A stretch of DNA of 64,000 nt, from NCBI GenBank assembly GCA_963678855.1, contig OY787448.1, forward strand, positions 1,116,001-1,180,000, read 5' to 3'. Position numbers and translations under genes: made by a program. This document shows positions 51,595 through 60,311 of the stretch, in pieces. The number at the start of each line of letters is the position of its first letter. Position 1 is the first letter of the stretch. Below the pieces are notes generated by a model that saw nothing but the letters and a program-made list of their open reading frames with translations, searched no databases and had not been told where the DNA came from. This DNA comes from F22 sp963678855 (GTDB lineage Bacteria > Bacteroidota > Bacteroidia > Bacteroidales > Bacteroidaceae).

Positions 51595-52146
51595 ATGAAT
51601 ATCATCAAGACTGCCATTGACGGCGTGGTCATTTTAGAGCCGCAAGTATTTGAAGATGCCCGTGGATATTTTTTCGAGTCATTCTCTGACCGTTCTTTTA
51701 AAGAGCAAGTATGTGACACGACCTTTGTACAAGACAACGAAAGCAAATCAAGCTACGGAGTAATACGTGGATTACATTTTCAGATTGGAGAAGACGCACA
51801 AAGCAAACTAGTACGCTGTATCTCTGGTAAAGTACTAGACGTAGCTGTAGATATTCGCCCAGATTCACCTACATTCGGACAGTATGTATCTTGCGAGTTA
51901 TCAGCTGAAAACAAACGACAAATGTTTGTACCAAGAGGTTTGGCTCATGGATTCGCTGTACTTAGCGAAGAAGCCATCTTCGCTTATAAGTGCGACAACT
52001 TCTACGCACCTCAAAGCGAGCAAGCTGTATTATGGAACGATCCAGAAATCAATATTGACTGGCAAGTACCAGCAGACAAAGTAATTCTTTCTGGCAAAGA
52101 CAGCAAAAGCCCAACCTTGAAAGAACATATCGCCTCAATCAAATAA
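51595..52146 (+). CDS. rmlC: dTDP-4-dehydrorhamnose 3,5-epimerase RmlC
   Basis: A 183-residue cupin epimerase acting on dTDP-4-keto-6-deoxyglucose. DARGYFFESFSDRSF, VQDNESKSSYGVIRGLHFQ (catalytic His in RGLHFQ) and PRGLAHGFAVLSEEA are the family hallmarks. It follows rmlA. rmlB and rmlD, which complete the pathway, are not in the window. It ends at the terminator at 52168-52204. Confidence 0.97.
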   Translation: MNIIKTAIDGVVILEPQVFEDARGYFFESFSDRSFKEQVCDTTFVQDNESKSSYGVIRGLHFQIGEDAQSKLVRCISGKVLDVAVDIRPDSPTFGQYVSCELSAENKRQMFVPRGLAHGFAVLSEEAIFAYKCDNFYAPQSEQAVLWNDPEINIDWQVPADKVILSGKDSKSPTLKEHIASIK

Positions 52147-52167
52147 GACATACCTATTTATATATTA

Positions 52168-52204
52168 AGAGACCTGTAGTAGCACTTGCCATCTACAGGT
52201 CTCT
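52168..52204 (+). terminator. terminator after rmlC
   Basis: A perfect 12-bp inverted repeat (AGAGACCTGTAG and its complement) followed by TTTTCT. It can also stop the convergent S4 gene. Confidence 0.88.
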
Positions 52205-52283
52205 TTTCTATATCACTGTCATCATCAATTTGAACTAACCCTTTAATCAAATCACACCGTTCAAATGGACTCAGCACTGTGTA

Positions 52284-52712
52284 TTATTCCATCTCATCAC
52301 CATCCCAAAACAAAGGGACATCCATAAAGTCATCTAAGCTACGACGTTCTTTCTTCGTAGGACGACCAGAGCCACGTTGCCTATCGACAAATCCAGAGAT
52401 TCTGTTCATCTCAAGCAATTCGTACTGTTCTGGCGACGTAATATTTTCCATCATCTCAGGAACTAACTTAGCCCCTACTCTTTTCTCGATGGCTTGCACC
52501 ACACGAAACGAGTAAGTCACTGGCGCTTTCTTAACCGAAACCGTATCACCAGCTCTTACTGTACGAGCAGGTTTCACCGATTTATCATTGATGGCGACTT
52601 GCCCTTTTTTACATGCTTCAGCAGCTTGCGAGCGCGTCTTAAACAAACGCACAGCCCACAGCCATTTATCTACTCGTGCAATGCGTGTATCGTTTGTATC
52701 AATCTCTTTCAT
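52284..52712 (-). CDS. S4-domain RNA-binding protein (Hsp15-like)
   Basis: A 142-residue protein with an N-terminal S4 domain (RVDKWLWAVRLFKTRSQAAEACKKGQVAINDK, then VKPARTVRAGDTVSV) and a basic C-terminal tail (RGSGRPTKKERRSLDDF). It matches the Hsp15/HslR pattern of the 50S-nascent-chain rescue factor. It lies 19 bp after the YggS gene in the DUF4494-YggS-S4 operon. Confidence 0.9.
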   Translation of the reverse strand: MKEIDTNDTRIARVDKWLWAVRLFKTRSQAAEACKKGQVAINDKSVKPARTVRAGDTVSVKKAPVTYSFRVVQAIEKRVGAKLVPEMMENITSPEQYELLEMNRISGFVDRQRGSGRPTKKERRSLDDFMDVPLFWDGDEME

Positions 52713-52731
52713 GTTCTATCAAGCCTCCTGC

Positions 52732-53421
52732 TTATTCTATTTCAGCAAAGATGCCACTACCCACACGCACCATCGTACTTCCCTGCTCTACAGCAATAGG
52801 AAAATCGTGTGTCATCCCCATAGACAACTCACAAAATGACGGACGTTCAGCAAAATACTGCTTCTTCACCTGATCAAAGACACCTTTCAGTGCTTCAAAG
52901 TCGGCTAAAACACGCAATCGGTTATCCGTATTACTTGCCATCCCCATGATTCCGCAGATGCGTACAAAAGGCATGCTTTTCCACTCACCCTCTTCCAGCA
53001 TCTCCAAAAGCGCCTCTGGTGTAAACCCAAATTTACTCTCTTCTTGCGCTACATGGACTTCCAGCAAACAATCGATAGTACGTCCTACCATTTGCCCTTG
53101 TTTATTAATCTCCTGCATCAAGCGCATGCTATCCACAGCGTGAATCATCTTCACATAGGGAGCGATATACTTCACCTTATTGCGCTGTAAATGCCCAATA
53201 AAGTGCCACTCAATATCCTCGTGAGTCACTTGCTCACGTTTGGTTTCAAGTTCTTGCACACGGCTTTCACCAAAACAACGTTGCCCAGCCTCATAAGCAG
53301 CTTCAATATCCTCAAATGTGTGATATTTACTAACCGCCAACAATCTTGCAGTAGCAGGCAATTGGTTCTTGATTTTGGCTATACGCCCAGCTATTTGTTC
53401 TTTACGCTCCGCAGGTGTCAT
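52732..53421 (-). CDS. YggS-family pyridoxal-phosphate-binding protein
   Basis: A 229-residue PLP-dependent alanine-racemase-fold protein (PLPBP) involved in PLP homeostasis and amino-acid metabolism. The PLP lysine is Lys32 in LLAVSKYHT, followed by FGESRVQELETKRE, WHFIGHLQRNKVK and ELSMGMTHDFPIAVEQGSTMVRVGSGIF, all family hallmarks. The ATG overlaps the DUF4494 stop codon by one base (53421). Confidence 0.95.
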   Translation of the reverse strand: MTPAERKEQIAGRIAKIKNQLPATARLLAVSKYHTFEDIEAAYEAGQRCFGESRVQELETKREQVTHEDIEWHFIGHLQRNKVKYIAPYVKMIHAVDSMRLMQEINKQGQMVGRTIDCLLEVHVAQEESKFGFTPEALLEMLEEGEWKSMPFVRICGIMGMASNTDNRLRVLADFEALKGVFDQVKKQYFAERPSFCELSMGMTHDFPIAVEQGSTMVRVGSGIFAEIE

Positions 53422-53912
53422 TATTCAGCAGATTCAGGGTTTGATTCTTCTGCAGAAGCTTGAGATGCTTCAGCATATAGGCTTTCATATACATCCATCA
53501 ATGGAGTTTCTGTAACAGCACCAATAGTATAATCAGCCAAAGTATTCTTCATACCTTCTTTTAGGCGGTTCACAGCATCTTCTAGAGTAGATGCTTGCAC
53601 CAACATTTGCGACGCAGTTTTCTTTTCGTTACCACTCTTCTCATCCAAAGTGATAAAGATCACCTTACACTTGAAGTAACGATCTGCGCTTTCTTCAGCA
53701 GTCAAAAACAGCTCTGCATATTTTGCACGCTTGATATCAGAAATCACGAACTCACCTTGAGATACGAAAGGCAACATCTCTTCTGTGATACGCGCCTCAG
53801 CATCTGTAAAGTTCTCAGCACCCACCAAATACGGTTCTGTAACACGTTTTGCTGAGCCATTTTCCATCATCTTCTCGTAGCGCACTTTGCACTCAAACCA
53901 TGATTGCATCAT
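53421..53912 (-). CDS. DUF4494 family protein
   Basis: A 163-residue cytoplasmic protein of the Bacteroidota-restricted DUF4494 family. WFECKVRYEKMMENGSAKRVTEPYLVGAENFTDAEARITEEM is the conserved N-terminal half, and ADRYFKCKVIFITLDEKSGNEKKTASQMLVQASTLEDAV the second half. The function is unknown. It is first gene of the DUF4494-YggS-S4 operon, with a promoter at 54001-54008 and TAATG coupling to YggS. Confidence 0.88.
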   Translation of the reverse strand: MMQSWFECKVRYEKMMENGSAKRVTEPYLVGAENFTDAEARITEEMLPFVSQGEFVISDIKRAKYAELFLTAEESADRYFKCKVIFITLDEKSGNEKKTASQMLVQASTLEDAVNRLKEGMKNTLADYTIGAVTETPLMDVYESLYAEASQASAEESNPESAE

Positions 53913-54000
53913 AAGATTATTATTTTTCTTGTTATATATGTAATGATTATCTTCTCCCTAAAAGCCCACTAAATTGTAGTTTTCAGCTTAAAGCGTCTTG

Positions 54001-54008
54001 CAAAGATA
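54001..54008 (-). promoter_or_regulatory. -7 promoter element for the DUF4494-YggS-S4 operon
   Basis: CAAAGATA on plus is TATCTTTG on minus, 88 bp upstream of the DUF4494 start codon. Confidence 0.7.
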
Positions 54009-54065
54009 CGCAATCCACTCGACCAAAGCAAACATTCATTACACATTCAAGGTACAGTATAAAAA

Positions 54066-54103
54066 CTTCATACACGTTGGCATTTTTGCCAATGTATATG
54101 AAG
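54066..54103 (-). terminator. long-stem terminator after the thioredoxin-like gene
   Basis: A 17-bp inverted repeat with two wobbles (CTTCATACACGTTGGCA with a near-perfect complement), with T-runs on the minus strand, about 100 bp past the stop codon. Confidence 0.75.
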
Positions 54104-54200
54104 TGTCTAGTTTATTATCTTTTCATAAAAAGGATATACATAAAGAGAAGTCATTGCCACCTCTTTACACATTAGTCGAGCTAGTAGAGCAAACACTCCA

Positions 54201-54686
54201 CTACTTTGTCCACTGCTTCAACTCCTCTGGAGTCAAGTTTTTGGCGACAATCACGCCTTTTTCATTGATCAGATAATTAGTAAATCCACGATTAAGCCGA
54301 TACTTCTTGTAAATAGGATTACTACTTCCTTGTACCGCTAGCATACTCTCCTCATGGTTTACTTTATCCATACGCAATGTCTGGTTATACACCGAACGAC
54401 TAGAATCGAACGATACAGACAGCATCTGGATTGGCGTCTTCTGGTGCTTATTGGTTTGCCACAATTTGGCATTAGCCACACGCGATTGCGCATCGTAACT
54501 AGCCCAGAAGCTTACTAACACTAAAGAACCTCTATAGTTCTTCAAATTCTTATTCTCAGTAGTCTTAATATCAAAATCGGGCGCTACATCTCCCACACAA
54601 AGTCCAGTCACTGGACGGTCTTTAGAAATAAATGATGTTAAGGTAATAATCAGTACTACGACTGCTACCCATTGTACATTTTTCAT
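54201..54686 (-). CDS. thioredoxin-fold protein lacking the CxxC motif
   Basis: A 161-residue exported or membrane-anchored protein (VVVLIITLTSFI near the N-terminus, residues 9-20) with an AhpC/TSA-type thioredoxin fold. The APDFDIKTTENKNL segment is followed by GSLVLVSFWASYDAQSR, where the motif expected to be WCxxC has Asp65 and Ser68 instead of the two cysteines. Two later features, the fold's YKKYRLNRGFTNYLINEKGVIVAKN strands and a cis-Pro-like region, are preserved. A redox role is therefore unlikely; binding or structural functions are more plausible. It is a single gene, divergent from serB. Confidence 0.75.
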   Translation of the reverse strand: MKNVQWVAVVVLIITLTSFISKDRPVTGLCVGDVAPDFDIKTTENKNLKNYRGSLVLVSFWASYDAQSRVANAKLWQTNKHQKTPIQMLSVSFDSSRSVYNQTLRMDKVNHEESMLAVQGSSNPIYKKYRLNRGFTNYLINEKGVIVAKNLTPEELKQWTK

Positions 54687-55022
54687 GTAACGTTGTTTTC
54701 GTTACTTTTGTTCTGGCCCAGCATAAAGCCGAGATTTCTGGCCAAAACTTTACAATCTCTAGCATGCTGTATCTAGGCTTATAACTACTGTCTTTCACCG
54801 AGTCACATGTTGGCATACCGTATTGGAAATCGTTGCAAAGTTGAGGTTTTTCGACGAAACAGCCAAATAAAACTAAAAAAATCTAGTTTGAGTTTGCATT
54901 TTGAAGACATAAAGTAGTACCTTTGCAAGGTATTGATTACCAGCTATTTATCGGTGTTTCGAGTCGTTAAAACGTTATCAAGACATCGACAATCTCTCTA
55001 GCATAAATTGATTTTTGTCAAG
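54687..55022. other. intergenic region between the thioredoxin-like gene and serB
   Basis: Carries a GTAACG / CGTTAC hairpin immediately before the thioredoxin-like ATG (54687-54705). Near-repeats CAATCTCTAGCAT (54753-54765) and CAATCTCTCTAGCAT (about 54990-55004) flank the serB promoter (54893-54925). No gene is evident. Confidence 0.6.
54893..54925 (+). promoter_or_regulatory. -33/-7 promoter for serB
   Basis: TTTG at 54893-54896, a 21-bp spacer, and TACCTTTG at 54918-54925. The leader to the ATG is about 90 nt. Confidence 0.75.
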
Positions 55023-56246
55023 ATGGAAAACAAAGAAATTATTCTCGCCCGTATCACAGGAGAAGACAAGCCAGGGCTGACTGCCTCTATTACAGAGGTT
55101 TTGGCCAAGTACGACGCCAAGATCTTAGATATAGGACAGGCCGACATTCACAACACGCTTTCATTAGGTATTTTATTTGTTGCAGAAGAGCAGTATTCCG
55201 GATACATCATGAAAGAACTACTATTCAAAGCCTCTGCTTTGGAAGTAAGTGTACGCTTCAAACCTATCTCTATTGAAGAGTATGAAAAGTGGGTGAGCGC
55301 AGAAGGCAAAAACCGTTATATCTTAACACTACTAGGACGCCAAATCAATGCCAAGCAAATTACTGCAGTCACAAGCATTCTTGCAGAACAAGGCATGAAT
55401 ATCGACGCGATTCGCCGTCAGACAGGGCGTCCTTCGCTCGATCCAGACCAACCACAACATCGCCGTGCTTGTGTAGAATTGTCAGTAAGAGGCAATCCTC
55501 TAGACAAAGATGAAATGCACAACCAGTTGATGGAGCTATCTTCACAACTAGAGATGGACTTCTCTCTACAAGTAGATAATATGTACCGTCGTACTCGTCG
55601 CCTTATCTGCTTCGATATGGATTCCACATTGATTGAAACGGAAGTAATCGACGAACTAGCCATTCGTGCTGGTGTAGGCGACCAAGTCAAAGCTATTACC
55701 GAAAGTGCCATGCGTGGAGAAATCGACTTCAAGGAAAGCTTCAAGCAACGTGTAGGTCTTCTTAAAGGACTAGACGAATCTGTAATGAAAGAGATTGCAG
55801 AAGCCCTACCTATCACAGAAGGTGTAGAGCGCCTAATGGCCACATTAAAACATCATGGATATAAGATTGCCTTATTGTCTGGTGGATTTACTTACTTTGG
55901 ACAACACCTACAAAAACGTTTTGGTATCGACTATGTCTACGCCAATGAACTAGAGATTGTAGATGGCAAACTGACCGGTGACTACTTAGGTGAAATCGTA
56001 GATGGCAAACGCAAAGCCGAGCTACTACGCCTCATCGCTCAAGTAGAAAAAGTCAATATTGCACAGACTATTGCCGTGGGCGATGGCGCCAATGACTTGA
56101 TGATGATTAAAGAAGCGGGTCTAGGCATCGCCTATCACGCCAAACCAAAGGTACGTGAAAACGCAAAACAGTCTATTAATAACATGGGACTAGACGGCGT
56201 ACTGTATTTCCTAGGTTTCCAAGACACATACATGAAGGAGTATTAA
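55023..56246 (+). CDS. serB: phosphoserine phosphatase SerB with tandem ACT domains
   Basis: A 407-residue enzyme of the last step of serine synthesis. Two N-terminal ACT-like domains (about residues 1-75: LARITGEDKPGLTASITEVL; 90-170) are followed by a HAD phosphatase domain. Its motif I is RLICFDMDSTLIETEVIDELA (about residues 193-213), with downstream HAD motifs LLSGGFTYFGQHLQKR and VGDGANDLMMIKEAGLGIAY. The frame can start at an upstream TTG (55008), but the ATG at 55023 gives the standard N-terminus. Serine feedback via the ACT domains is a reasonable inference. Confidence 0.95.
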   Translation: MENKEIILARITGEDKPGLTASITEVLAKYDAKILDIGQADIHNTLSLGILFVAEEQYSGYIMKELLFKASALEVSVRFKPISIEEYEKWVSAEGKNRYILTLLGRQINAKQITAVTSILAEQGMNIDAIRRQTGRPSLDPDQPQHRRACVELSVRGNPLDKDEMHNQLMELSSQLEMDFSLQVDNMYRRTRRLICFDMDSTLIETEVIDELAIRAGVGDQVKAITESAMRGEIDFKESFKQRVGLLKGLDESVMKEIAEALPITEGVERLMATLKHHGYKIALLSGGFTYFGQHLQKRFGIDYVYANELEIVDGKLTGDYLGEIVDGKRKAELLRLIAQVEKVNIAQTIAVGDGANDLMMIKEAGLGIAYHAKPKVRENAKQSINNMGLDGVLYFLGFQDTYMKEY

Positions 56247-56264
56247 TTCCCCTACATTATATAT

Positions 56265-56316
56265 AATAAGCATCCCCTCAATGACTCCGTACTGGATAAT
56301 TGAGGGGATGCTTATT
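56265..56316. terminator. terminator between serB and the FHA gene
   Basis: A perfect 18-bp inverted repeat (starts AATAAGCATCCCCTCAAT) around a 16-nt loop. It is T-rich on both sides, so it can terminate both converging genes. Confidence 0.88.
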
Positions 56317-56341
56317 ATATCATATACTGTATAAATCAGTT

Positions 56342-56893
56342 TTACTCTTCTTCTAGATTTTCTTTATGCAAGATAAATGTAGTAGCACCACAAGTGATGA
56401 TAGCCTCATCATCTAAACGGATGCGATCTTTAGGGCCCAACAAATCATTATTCAAGAAAGTACCTGTCAACGATGGTGCATCTCGCAAAGTAAACACAGG
56501 GTTACCTTGTTTATTGCGCTTGATATTGATCATACAGTGACGTCTATCCATAGACATATCACCCGATTCGATAGGCACATTGACATCTGTCCCTTTGCAT
56601 CGACGACCGATAATATTCTCACCTATAAACAAAGGTAGTTCTTGACGATAGCCAAAGACATTTTCGATCACTACGATATGTCCACATGGTTCAGCTGGAG
56701 GCGCTTTGAATTCGTCTTCCAAATCCTCATTGCCATCACTATCTTTTCTCTCAAGTTTTTTCTTACCACCTAAGCGCACACTGAACTGCTTACCACAGTG
56801 TTCACAGGCAAACACCAGCGATTGACCAGCGCTGTACTTTGTCTCATCAAAAGCCAACCATTCGTCGCACTTTGGACATCTCAATCTTTTCAT
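56342..56893 (-). CDS. FHA-domain protein with zinc ribbon
   Basis: A 183-residue cytoplasmic protein. The N-terminus has a CxxC...CxxC zinc ribbon (Cys6, Cys9, Cys30, Cys33), an MJ0042-like motif. A charged linker leads into an FHA phosphopeptide-binding domain (about 88-165: LPLFIGENIIGRRCKGTDVNVPI, MSMDRRHCMINIKRNKQGNPVFTLRD, TGTFLNN). FHA domains read phospho-threonine; no Ser/Thr kinase is in the window. It is last gene of the helicase-HU/SPOR-FHA operon, 5 bp after the preceding gene. Confidence 0.88.
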   Translation of the reverse strand: MKRLRCPKCDEWLAFDETKYSAGQSLVFACEHCGKQFSVRLGGKKKLERKDSDGNEDLEDEFKAPPAEPCGHIVVIENVFGYRQELPLFIGENIIGRRCKGTDVNVPIESGDMSMDRRHCMINIKRNKQGNPVFTLRDAPSLTGTFLNNDLLGPKDRIRLDDEAIITCGATTFILHKENLEEE

Positions 56894-56898
56894 CTATT

Positions 56899-57993
56899 CT
56901 ATTGTCTTACACGTAGCATCCATGCCGATGCACATTTTTCTATTTGTCTTATTTGTTCCAATGCCACCTTAGCATCACTAGACGTGCGATAACATCCAGC
57001 AGAAATACGAAATTTACCATCCATCTCCAACACCTTCAAGTCTTCTAGTCCCGCCTTAACCAAACGAGTCATTTCCTCTTCAGCAGCAGCTGTTGAAGTC
57101 ACACTAGAGACAATCAAATGATACCCTCTACGGCTATCGATCTTCTTTGGTGCCATCGGTGCAGGTTCAGCCACTTCTACAGGAGCTTCCTCTACAGTTT
57201 TCACTTCGGATGTCTTAGCTTGTTTTTCAGCGACCGACACGTCACGTGCCACCACCTGACGTTGAACTGTCACAGGAGCTTCCGCCACCTTATCCGCAGA
57301 AGTTACCGATGCTTCAGATGCAATTTGAGCAAACAGCTCAGTTGGCAACATATCCGCATAGTTCTGATTATTGACATACGTATTTTCTACAGGCTTACTC
57401 AAGATAAAGAATGCTGCTACGGCTGCTGCCGCCACAGCAGTTACACGGAAAGCACTTGCCACAGCTGGATGCATGCGAACCGATTTTTTGTCTATACCAG
57501 TCGCAGCCACAGGTTGCTGAGGTGTCATCTTAACCACACGAGCATGACGGGCTTCTTCTTCCAAAGTAGCCACAGGCGTCATGGCAAAGACATCCAATCC
57601 ATATAATGTAGGCGATGTAATACGTTCGTCGTATGGTACAAACAAATAGTCTTGTTGCATAGTAAAGCGCAGCTCACCAACATTTGGCAAGAACAACTGC
57701 CCTGTACTATGTAGTGTATGAATTGCCTCTTTTACCTGCTGAAAAATTTTGGCTGTTGCTTCTTGAAAGTTCAAGTCATAAGCCGTCATATACGACTGAG
57801 CAAGCAGTCCATCATTCAAGCGCAATTGCGCATTGAATGCAATCTCACGTGTAGGTGGAACAAAGACTCCTTCCTTTTCGTCAAATTTTGCAGGCACATA
57901 ATGAGCCACAAATCCCCCAAGACTAGGTACAATCACACAATCATTCTCCAAAAGAAGATGTGCTACGTGGTTGGCTAATTCATTATTCTTCAT
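56899..57993 (-). CDS. HU-CCDC81-like / SPOR membrane protein
   Basis: A 364-residue protein. The N-terminal 140 residues fit the prokaryotic CCDC81-like HU module (ANHVAHLLLENDCVIVPSLGGFVAHYVPA; FNAQLRLNDGLLAQSY). One transmembrane helix lies at about 179-198, then a Val/Glu/Ala-rich periplasmic linker, then a C-terminal SPOR domain (about 288-364: GYHLIVSSVTSTAAAEEEMTRL). This unusual combination is widespread in Bacteroidota and probably links a cytoplasmic, possibly nucleic-acid-related module to septal peptidoglycan. It is second in the operon after the DEAD helicase. Confidence 0.85.
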   Translation of the reverse strand: MKNNELANHVAHLLLENDCVIVPSLGGFVAHYVPAKFDEKEGVFVPPTREIAFNAQLRLNDGLLAQSYMTAYDLNFQEATAKIFQQVKEAIHTLHSTGQLFLPNVGELRFTMQQDYLFVPYDERITSPTLYGLDVFAMTPVATLEEEARHARVVKMTPQQPVAATGIDKKSVRMHPAVASAFRVTAVAAAAVAAFFILSKPVENTYVNNQNYADMLPTELFAQIASEASVTSADKVAEAPVTVQRQVVARDVSVAEKQAKTSEVKTVEEAPVEVAEPAPMAPKKIDSRRGYHLIVSSVTSTAAAEEEMTRLVKAGLEDLKVLEMDGKFRISAGCYRTSSDAKVALEQIRQIEKCASAWMLRVRQ

Positions 57994-58004
57994 ATCACTA
58001 ATTT

Positions 58005-59483
58005 TTATGCCTCTGATGCTGGTTTCGCAGGTTTTTCCTGTCCACCATCAGGTTTATTATTGGAACGACGACGCGCATCTGGGCGACGTCTGTTGTTATT
58101 TCTTTGATTTGGCTTCTTCTCTCCTGATGCTTGTTGTCCATCAGCAGGCTTGTTGCCTTCAGGTTTAGGACCACGTCTGCGGTTATTAGGTCTAGTCCCT
58201 TTTGGCTTTTGGCCATCCTTATGACCTTCTGGTCTAGGGGCACCCGACTTGTGTCCTTCAGGTCTGCGACCATTGTTATTTCTTTGACCAGGCTTGCGAT
58301 TATTTCTCCCACGGCCTTTGCGTACAGGTTTTGGATCATAAGCAGGCACCTCACCTAGTTCCTCAGGAACATCAGCTTTGTTGATCACCTTATCCAAGAA
58401 GTCTTCGATGGCCTTAAACTTAATCTGATCGGCTTCACTAATCAACGTGATTGCCTTACCATCTCGCTTGGCACGTGCGGTACGTCCAATACGGTGTACA
58501 TAATCCTCACTATCGTGTGGCACATCGTAGTTGACCACCAAAGTAATATCATCGATATCGATACCACGAGAGATAATATCTGTTCCCACAAGAATCTGTG
58601 TCTTACCTGCTTTAAATGCAAGCATCACTTCTTCACGACGGGCTTGATCTAGATCGGAGTGCATCTCAGCCACATTTAGCTTCAGGCGACGCATGGTCTT
58701 CGTAATTTCCTTCACCTTCAATTTAGACGAAGCAAAGACAATGACCTTTTCTGGTTTATCCTGCAATAGTATATGTTGCAAGATAGGGAGCTTCTGATTT
58801 TCATAACACACATAAGCATGTTGTTCAATCTTATCAGCTGGACGAGATACTGCAAGCTTAATCTCTGCAGGGTCTCGCATAATATTTTTAGCAAGTTCCT
58901 GTATCTTGGACGGCATAGTGGCCGAGAACAGGATGGTTTGACACGTGTCAGGCAATTGTTCAGCTATCGCTTGGATATCTTCTACAAATCCCATATCAAG
59001 CATGCGGTCGGCCTCATCAAGTACAAAATGAGACACTTTAGACAAGTCTACATACCCCAGTTTCATATGGCTCAAAAGACGTCCTGGTGTAGCAATCACC
59101 ATATCAGCTCCCATAGAGAGGCTGCGTTGTTGTTGAGCAAACTGTGGTCCATCTCCACCGCCATAAATAGGCACACTAGAGACAGACAGGAAGTAAGAGA
59201 AGCCCTCCATCTGCTGGTCAATCTGCTGAGCCAGTTCTCGTGTTGGCGACATAATTACGCAGTTGATAGCATCTTCAGGATGTTTTCCTTCAGATAACTT
59301 GCTAATGACAGGCAGCAAAAAGGCTGCCGTTTTTCCTGTTCCTGTTTGAGCCACTGCTATAAGGTCACGACCTTCTAGGATGACAGGGATAGCTTCTGCT
59401 TGTACCGGAGTACACTCTTCGAAACGCATAGCATCTAGCGCATCTAGCACACTATCATTTAATGGTAATTCTGTAAACTTCAT
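58005..59483 (-). CDS. DEAD-box RNA helicase (RhlE-like)
   Basis: A 492-residue RNA helicase. It has the Q motif (CTPVQAEAIPVILEGRDL), Walker A AQTGTGKT (45-52), PTRELAQQI, DEAD at 156-159 (VLDEADRMLDMGF) and the SAT motif (LFSATMP) near 187. Helicase C motifs follow (HSDLDQARREEVMLAFK, VHRIGRTARAKRDGKA). The C-terminal 110 residues are very basic and rich in Gly, Asn, Arg and Pro, an unstructured RNA-binding tail. RhlE-type helicases act in ribosome assembly and cold adaptation. It is first of the operon with the HU/SPOR and FHA genes. Confidence 0.95.
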   Translation of the reverse strand: MKFTELPLNDSVLDALDAMRFEECTPVQAEAIPVILEGRDLIAVAQTGTGKTAAFLLPVISKLSEGKHPEDAINCVIMSPTRELAQQIDQQMEGFSYFLSVSSVPIYGGGDGPQFAQQQRSLSMGADMVIATPGRLLSHMKLGYVDLSKVSHFVLDEADRMLDMGFVEDIQAIAEQLPDTCQTILFSATMPSKIQELAKNIMRDPAEIKLAVSRPADKIEQHAYVCYENQKLPILQHILLQDKPEKVIVFASSKLKVKEITKTMRRLKLNVAEMHSDLDQARREEVMLAFKAGKTQILVGTDIISRGIDIDDITLVVNYDVPHDSEDYVHRIGRTARAKRDGKAITLISEADQIKFKAIEDFLDKVINKADVPEELGEVPAYDPKPVRKGRGRNNRKPGQRNNNGRRPEGHKSGAPRPEGHKDGQKPKGTRPNNRRRGPKPEGNKPADGQQASGEKKPNQRNNNRRRPDARRRSNNKPDGGQEKPAKPASEA

Positions 59484-59573
59484 CTATTTTGTCCTCAAAA
59501 ATAACTGTTGGTTGTAGCATACTGCTCTTCCAACAATCAGCTTGTTCAGAGCACATATTTATACATATGCCTA

Positions 59574-59581
59574 CAAAGGTA
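59574..59581 (-). promoter_or_regulatory. -7 promoter element for the DEAD-box operon
   Basis: CAAAGGTA on plus is TACCTTTG on minus, 90 bp upstream of the helicase ATG. Confidence 0.65.
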
Positions 59582-59614
59582 GCAATAAAAAACGGATGTT
59601 TCAAAAGAAAACAC

Positions 59615-59622
59615 TATCTTTG
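59615..59622 (+). promoter_or_regulatory. -7 promoter element for the DUF4199-GT2-ApbE operon
   Basis: TATCTTTG, 71 bp upstream of the DUF4199 ATG and divergent from the helicase promoter. Confidence 0.65.
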
Positions 59623-59693
59623 TGCGACGATATAGCTTAAACAAAGGGTTTGAGCAAGTATAACAGACCGAAATTCCAATAAAAGAAACGAAA

Positions 59694-60305
59694 ATGGACC
59701 AGAAACGCATTAGTCTTACTCAGCATGCCATGCATTACGGCACGAGCATGGGTATATTTTGGATCATTAGCTTTGCTATTTTTGTAGCAGCTTGCTATAC
59801 TCCTTCCTTATTCACTTTGTTTGTAATCACACTATTAGCAGTGCCAGTTTTGGCATGGTGGATGGCTCGTGATTTCAGAGATAAGACCATGGGAGGATAC
59901 ATCCACTGGATACATGCGTGGAGCTTCACAACTTTCATCTTTTTATTTGCTGGCCTGCTAGCAGGTGTAGCGCACTACATCTTCTTTGCGTTCTTGGACC
60001 ATGGAGTGATCATGGATCTGGGCATCACGTACTATACGGATGCGTTGAAAGACGTGCAAGACGGTACGGGTAGCTTCGGAGAGACATTCTCTGCTGCCGA
60101 AGCCTCTGAGCAAAAGATACAAGTGGTTGGTATGTTGGAACAGATTATTGATATGCTGAAAAAGTTGAAGAACACTAGTCCTATCAACTTGGCTATCAAC
60201 ATCTTTACTAGCAATATCTTCTACGGAAGTATTATCAGCCTTGTAGTTGCGCTGATTGTACAAAAGAAGCCACAAAACTGGCAAACTCCAACCCCTTTCA
60301 ACTAG
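59694..60305 (+). CDS. DUF4199 family membrane protein
   Basis: A 203-residue membrane protein of the Bacteroidota DUF4199 family. Four hydrophobic segments are visible (about residues 15-35, 39-56, 80-105, 172-192), with the typical YIHWIHAWSFTTFIFLFAGLLAGVAHYIFF centre. Unknown function; the family is often encoded directly before a GT2 glycosyltransferase, as here (6-bp gap), suggesting a partnership. It is first gene of a five-gene operon. Confidence 0.88.
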   Translation: MDQKRISLTQHAMHYGTSMGIFWIISFAIFVAACYTPSLFTLFVITLLAVPVLAWWMARDFRDKTMGGYIHWIHAWSFTTFIFLFAGLLAGVAHYIFFAFLDHGVIMDLGITYYTDALKDVQDGTGSFGETFSAAEASEQKIQVVGMLEQIIDMLKKLKNTSPINLAINIFTSNIFYGSIISLVVALIVQKKPQNWQTPTPFN

Positions 60306-60311
60306 GAACTT

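Noticed and set aside
54622..54816. Minus-strand ORF overlapping the start of the thioredoxin-like gene
   Set aside because: It lies in another frame of the same region, has no recognisable domain, and overlaps a well-supported gene start.
54753..55004. CAATCTCTAGCAT and CAATCTCTCTAGCAT as a functional repeat around the serB promoter
   Set aside because: Only two imperfect copies about 240 bp apart; no spacing or symmetry suggests a site, so chance remains likely.
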